Source: Candidatus Thiothrix sulfatifontis (GTDB lineage: Bacteria; Pseudomonadota; Gammaproteobacteria; Thiotrichales; Thiotrichaceae). From it: a stretch of 64,000 bases of DNA. The notes under the pieces were generated by a model. The model was not told where the DNA came from. It ran no database searches and saw only the letters and a program-made list of their open reading frames with translations. Shown here one piece after another: positions 62,676-64,000 of this stretch; position 1 is the stretch's first letter; the number at the start of each line of letters is the position of its first letter. The translations under genes were made by a program, and so were the position numbers. The stretch covers positions 1,550,001 through 1,614,000 of the forward strand of contig CP094685.1 in the NCBI GenBank assembly GCA_022828425.1. Reading direction: 5' to 3'.

Positions 62676-63521
62676 TTACTGTGCCGCTGGAGTGGGTGCC
62701 GTTGGCGCAGATGCTGGTGCCGGTGGTGGCGCATCGGCGGGTTCAAAGATGCTGAAGTCAGCAGGTACGCTGAAATCAGCGTCGACCAAGGCTTCTTTCG
62801 CTAAACCGCTTAGTTCGCTACGTGGGCCTTCGGGCAGGGCTTGAATGCGCAAGGCCAAGCCTTCGCGGTGCAAGCTGGCGGAGCCTTCGGTCGGCGGAGT
62901 GATGCCTTGAGCTTTGGCGGATTCAATCGCAATGCTATCCATGTATTCAAACATGGTGACGAGCATTTTATGGTCAGCAGCATCCATGCTTTCAGTGCTG
63001 GCAATGCACACATCACGCGCAGGCTTGTTATTCATTTTGACAGTGGAAATGGTGCATTCCATGCCTTGAATGGTTTCTTTGCGGGCAGTTTTTTCCATGG
63101 TGATGGCTGGCGGTGGTGCTTTTATGGCGGCTTCGGTTTTTTGGATGCGCTCTTCAAGGGCTTTGCGCTGGTCTTCCGGCATGGAAACCATTTGCTTTTT
63201 CATGTCTTCTTTGAATTGATTCTGCATTTCGACCACTTTGGTCATGCGAGCGCGGATTTTATCCGGGTTGGTTTCAATGAATTGTTTGGTCTTGGTGTTG
63301 ACGGTGTACAGCATTTTTTTGCTGTCATCATACAGCGAGTACACGTCACTGCCGACTTCCCCCATGCGCACTTTGTCGCCATTGATTTGAATCACGGTTT
63401 GGCGTTCTTGCGGGGCAAAGCCCGTGTCCGTGTAGGTCAATTTGGTGTCGGCGTGAGCAAGGCCGCTGATGCTAATGGACAGAGCAGTCATCAGGCAAAG
63501 TGACAGGGAATTAAGGTGCAT
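62676..63521 (-). CDS. DUF4412-like secreted protein
   Basis: The 281-residue protein has a Sec signal (LSLCLMTALSISISGLAHA), an early beta-strand region (DTKLTYTDTGFAPQERQTVI), a charged helical middle, two cysteines in GMECTISTV and RDVCIAS that may form a disulfide, and a Pro/Ala-rich C-terminus. It is probably periplasmic or secreted. The start is 63521; upstream codons lie inside the kinase gene, which it overlaps by 11 bases. Confidence 0.75.
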   Translation of the reverse strand: MHLNSLSLCLMTALSISISGLAHADTKLTYTDTGFAPQERQTVIQINGDKVRMGEVGSDVYSLYDDSKKMLYTVNTKTKQFIETNPDKIRARMTKVVEMQNQFKEDMKKQMVSMPEDQRKALEERIQKTEAAIKAPPPAITMEKTARKETIQGMECTISTVKMNNKPARDVCIASTESMDAADHKMLVTMFEYMDSIAIESAKAQGITPPTEGSASLHREGLALRIQALPEGPRSELSGLAKEALVDADFSVPADFSIFEPADAPPPAPASAPTAPTPAAQ

Positions 63522-64000
63522 TTTCGACTCCAGGTTTTTCTGAGCAATCAAGCAGCGCTTGAAGCTGCGCTAACGGTAAACTTTCATTGCAACGAACTGT
63601 TACACAAGGTTCATTATCCTGCAATGGTTTGTAGTGGGTTAATTGTTGCTGCAACACCGCAATGTCGGCATCAGAAGCATCCGTGCCGAGGTGTTGGCGT
63701 TGGGTGATATTGGCTTGCAATTGTGCGGGTGTGCCGCTGAAATGCAGAATTAAAAATCCCACGTGCAATTGTTGCGCTAAACGTTGGAAGCGTTGGCGTT
63801 GCGCAATATCTAGGAACGTGGCATCAACCACTACCGCGTAACCGTGCTGTAGCGCCAGAGTTGCCAGTTCCGCAAGCCGGTCATACGTGCGCGTATTCAT
63901 GGCGGGGCTGTAAATAGTTTCGGCGGGTAGAACAGCGAGGCGTTTGCGTTCCACATCCGAACGTAATTGGATGTAACCCCATTGTTCCACCAGCGGGCGG
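63511..64000 (-). CDS. COG0645-type P-loop kinase, C-terminal part (5' end off window)
   Basis: The frame continues past the right edge. The visible segment includes YIQLRSDVERKRLAVLP, IYSPAMNTRTYDRLAELATLALQHGYAVVVDATFLD and a lid region rich in Gln, as in the ATPase domain of bifunctional aminoglycoside phosphotransferase/ATP-binding proteins (gluconate-kinase-like). The P-loop itself must lie just outside the window. It may be a phosphotransferase with an unknown small-molecule substrate. Confidence 0.8.
   Translation of the reverse strand, partial: RPLVEQWGYIQLRSDVERKRLAVLPAETIYSPAMNTRTYDRLAELATLALQHGYAVVVDATFLDIAQRQRFQRLAQQLHVGFLILHFSGTPAQLQANITQRQHLGTDASDADIAVLQQQLTHYKPLQDNEPCVTVRCNESLPLAQLQALLDCSEKPGVENAP

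Overview
The window looks like a chromosomal segment of a gammaproteobacterium, most plausibly a filamentous sulfur bacterium of the Thiothrix/Thiotrichales type. That placement is an inference. It rests on a nifV-cysE and nifEN nitrogenase-cofactor block, a Gram-negative envelope gene set (waaA, Mla-type transporter, bamE, ratA/ratB), the gammaproteobacterial order trpBA-accD-folC-SPOR-cvpA-purF-metZ, and many toxin-antitoxin (TA) modules and DUF1703-type ATPase/nucleases. No rRNA, tRNA, CRISPR array or insertion sequence was recognised.

Left end (1-4600): an accessory island with a nucleotidyltransferase pair, a TIR-Roc-COR NTPase, a Fic protein and a UPF0175/DUF3368 TA pair.

Nitrogen-fixation block (4630-14269): nifV-cysE-TPR on the minus strand, a divergent five-gene minus-strand redox operon (unknown protein, CGFS glutaredoxin, SagB-like double nitroreductase, 66-aa protein, DadA-like flavoprotein), and nifEN on the plus strand. 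All three transcription units carry -24/-12 sigma-54 promoters, with TGT-N10-ACA NifA sites at plausible distances. The redox operon therefore appears to belong to the nif regulon. nifHDK and nifX are not in the window.

Decay and defence zone (14304-23074): a MOSC protein, a truncated ybaK remnant, a small methyltransferase, a broken DUF1703 paralogue, a type IIG restriction-modification enzyme, a ParD/PIN pair and an intact DUF1703 paralogue in inverted orientation.

Housekeeping and envelope (23116-41124): a CvfB-like RNA-binding protein, an acyltransferase/acyl-ACP ligase fusion, an LPS-core operon (waaA plus three glycosyltransferases), a cytochrome c lipoprotein, a ferredoxin, a DUF2157 protein with a vestigial partner, an Mla-like lipid transporter, ispG, an exported dienelactone hydrolase and a SUMF1-domain protein.

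trp region (41190-58427): trpF carries an unusual C-terminal SnoaL/CaMKII-association-like domain. It is separated from trpBA by about 6.9 kb of TA modules, a Uma2 nuclease and a pair of STAND-like ATPases, one of them membrane-bound. The order then continues accD-folC-SPOR-cvpA-purF, an L,D-transpeptidase and metZ.

Right end (58391-64000): hemE, yqeY, rpsU, fur, bamE, ratB (rnfH), ratA, a DUF4412 protein and the 3' part of a COG0645-type kinase.
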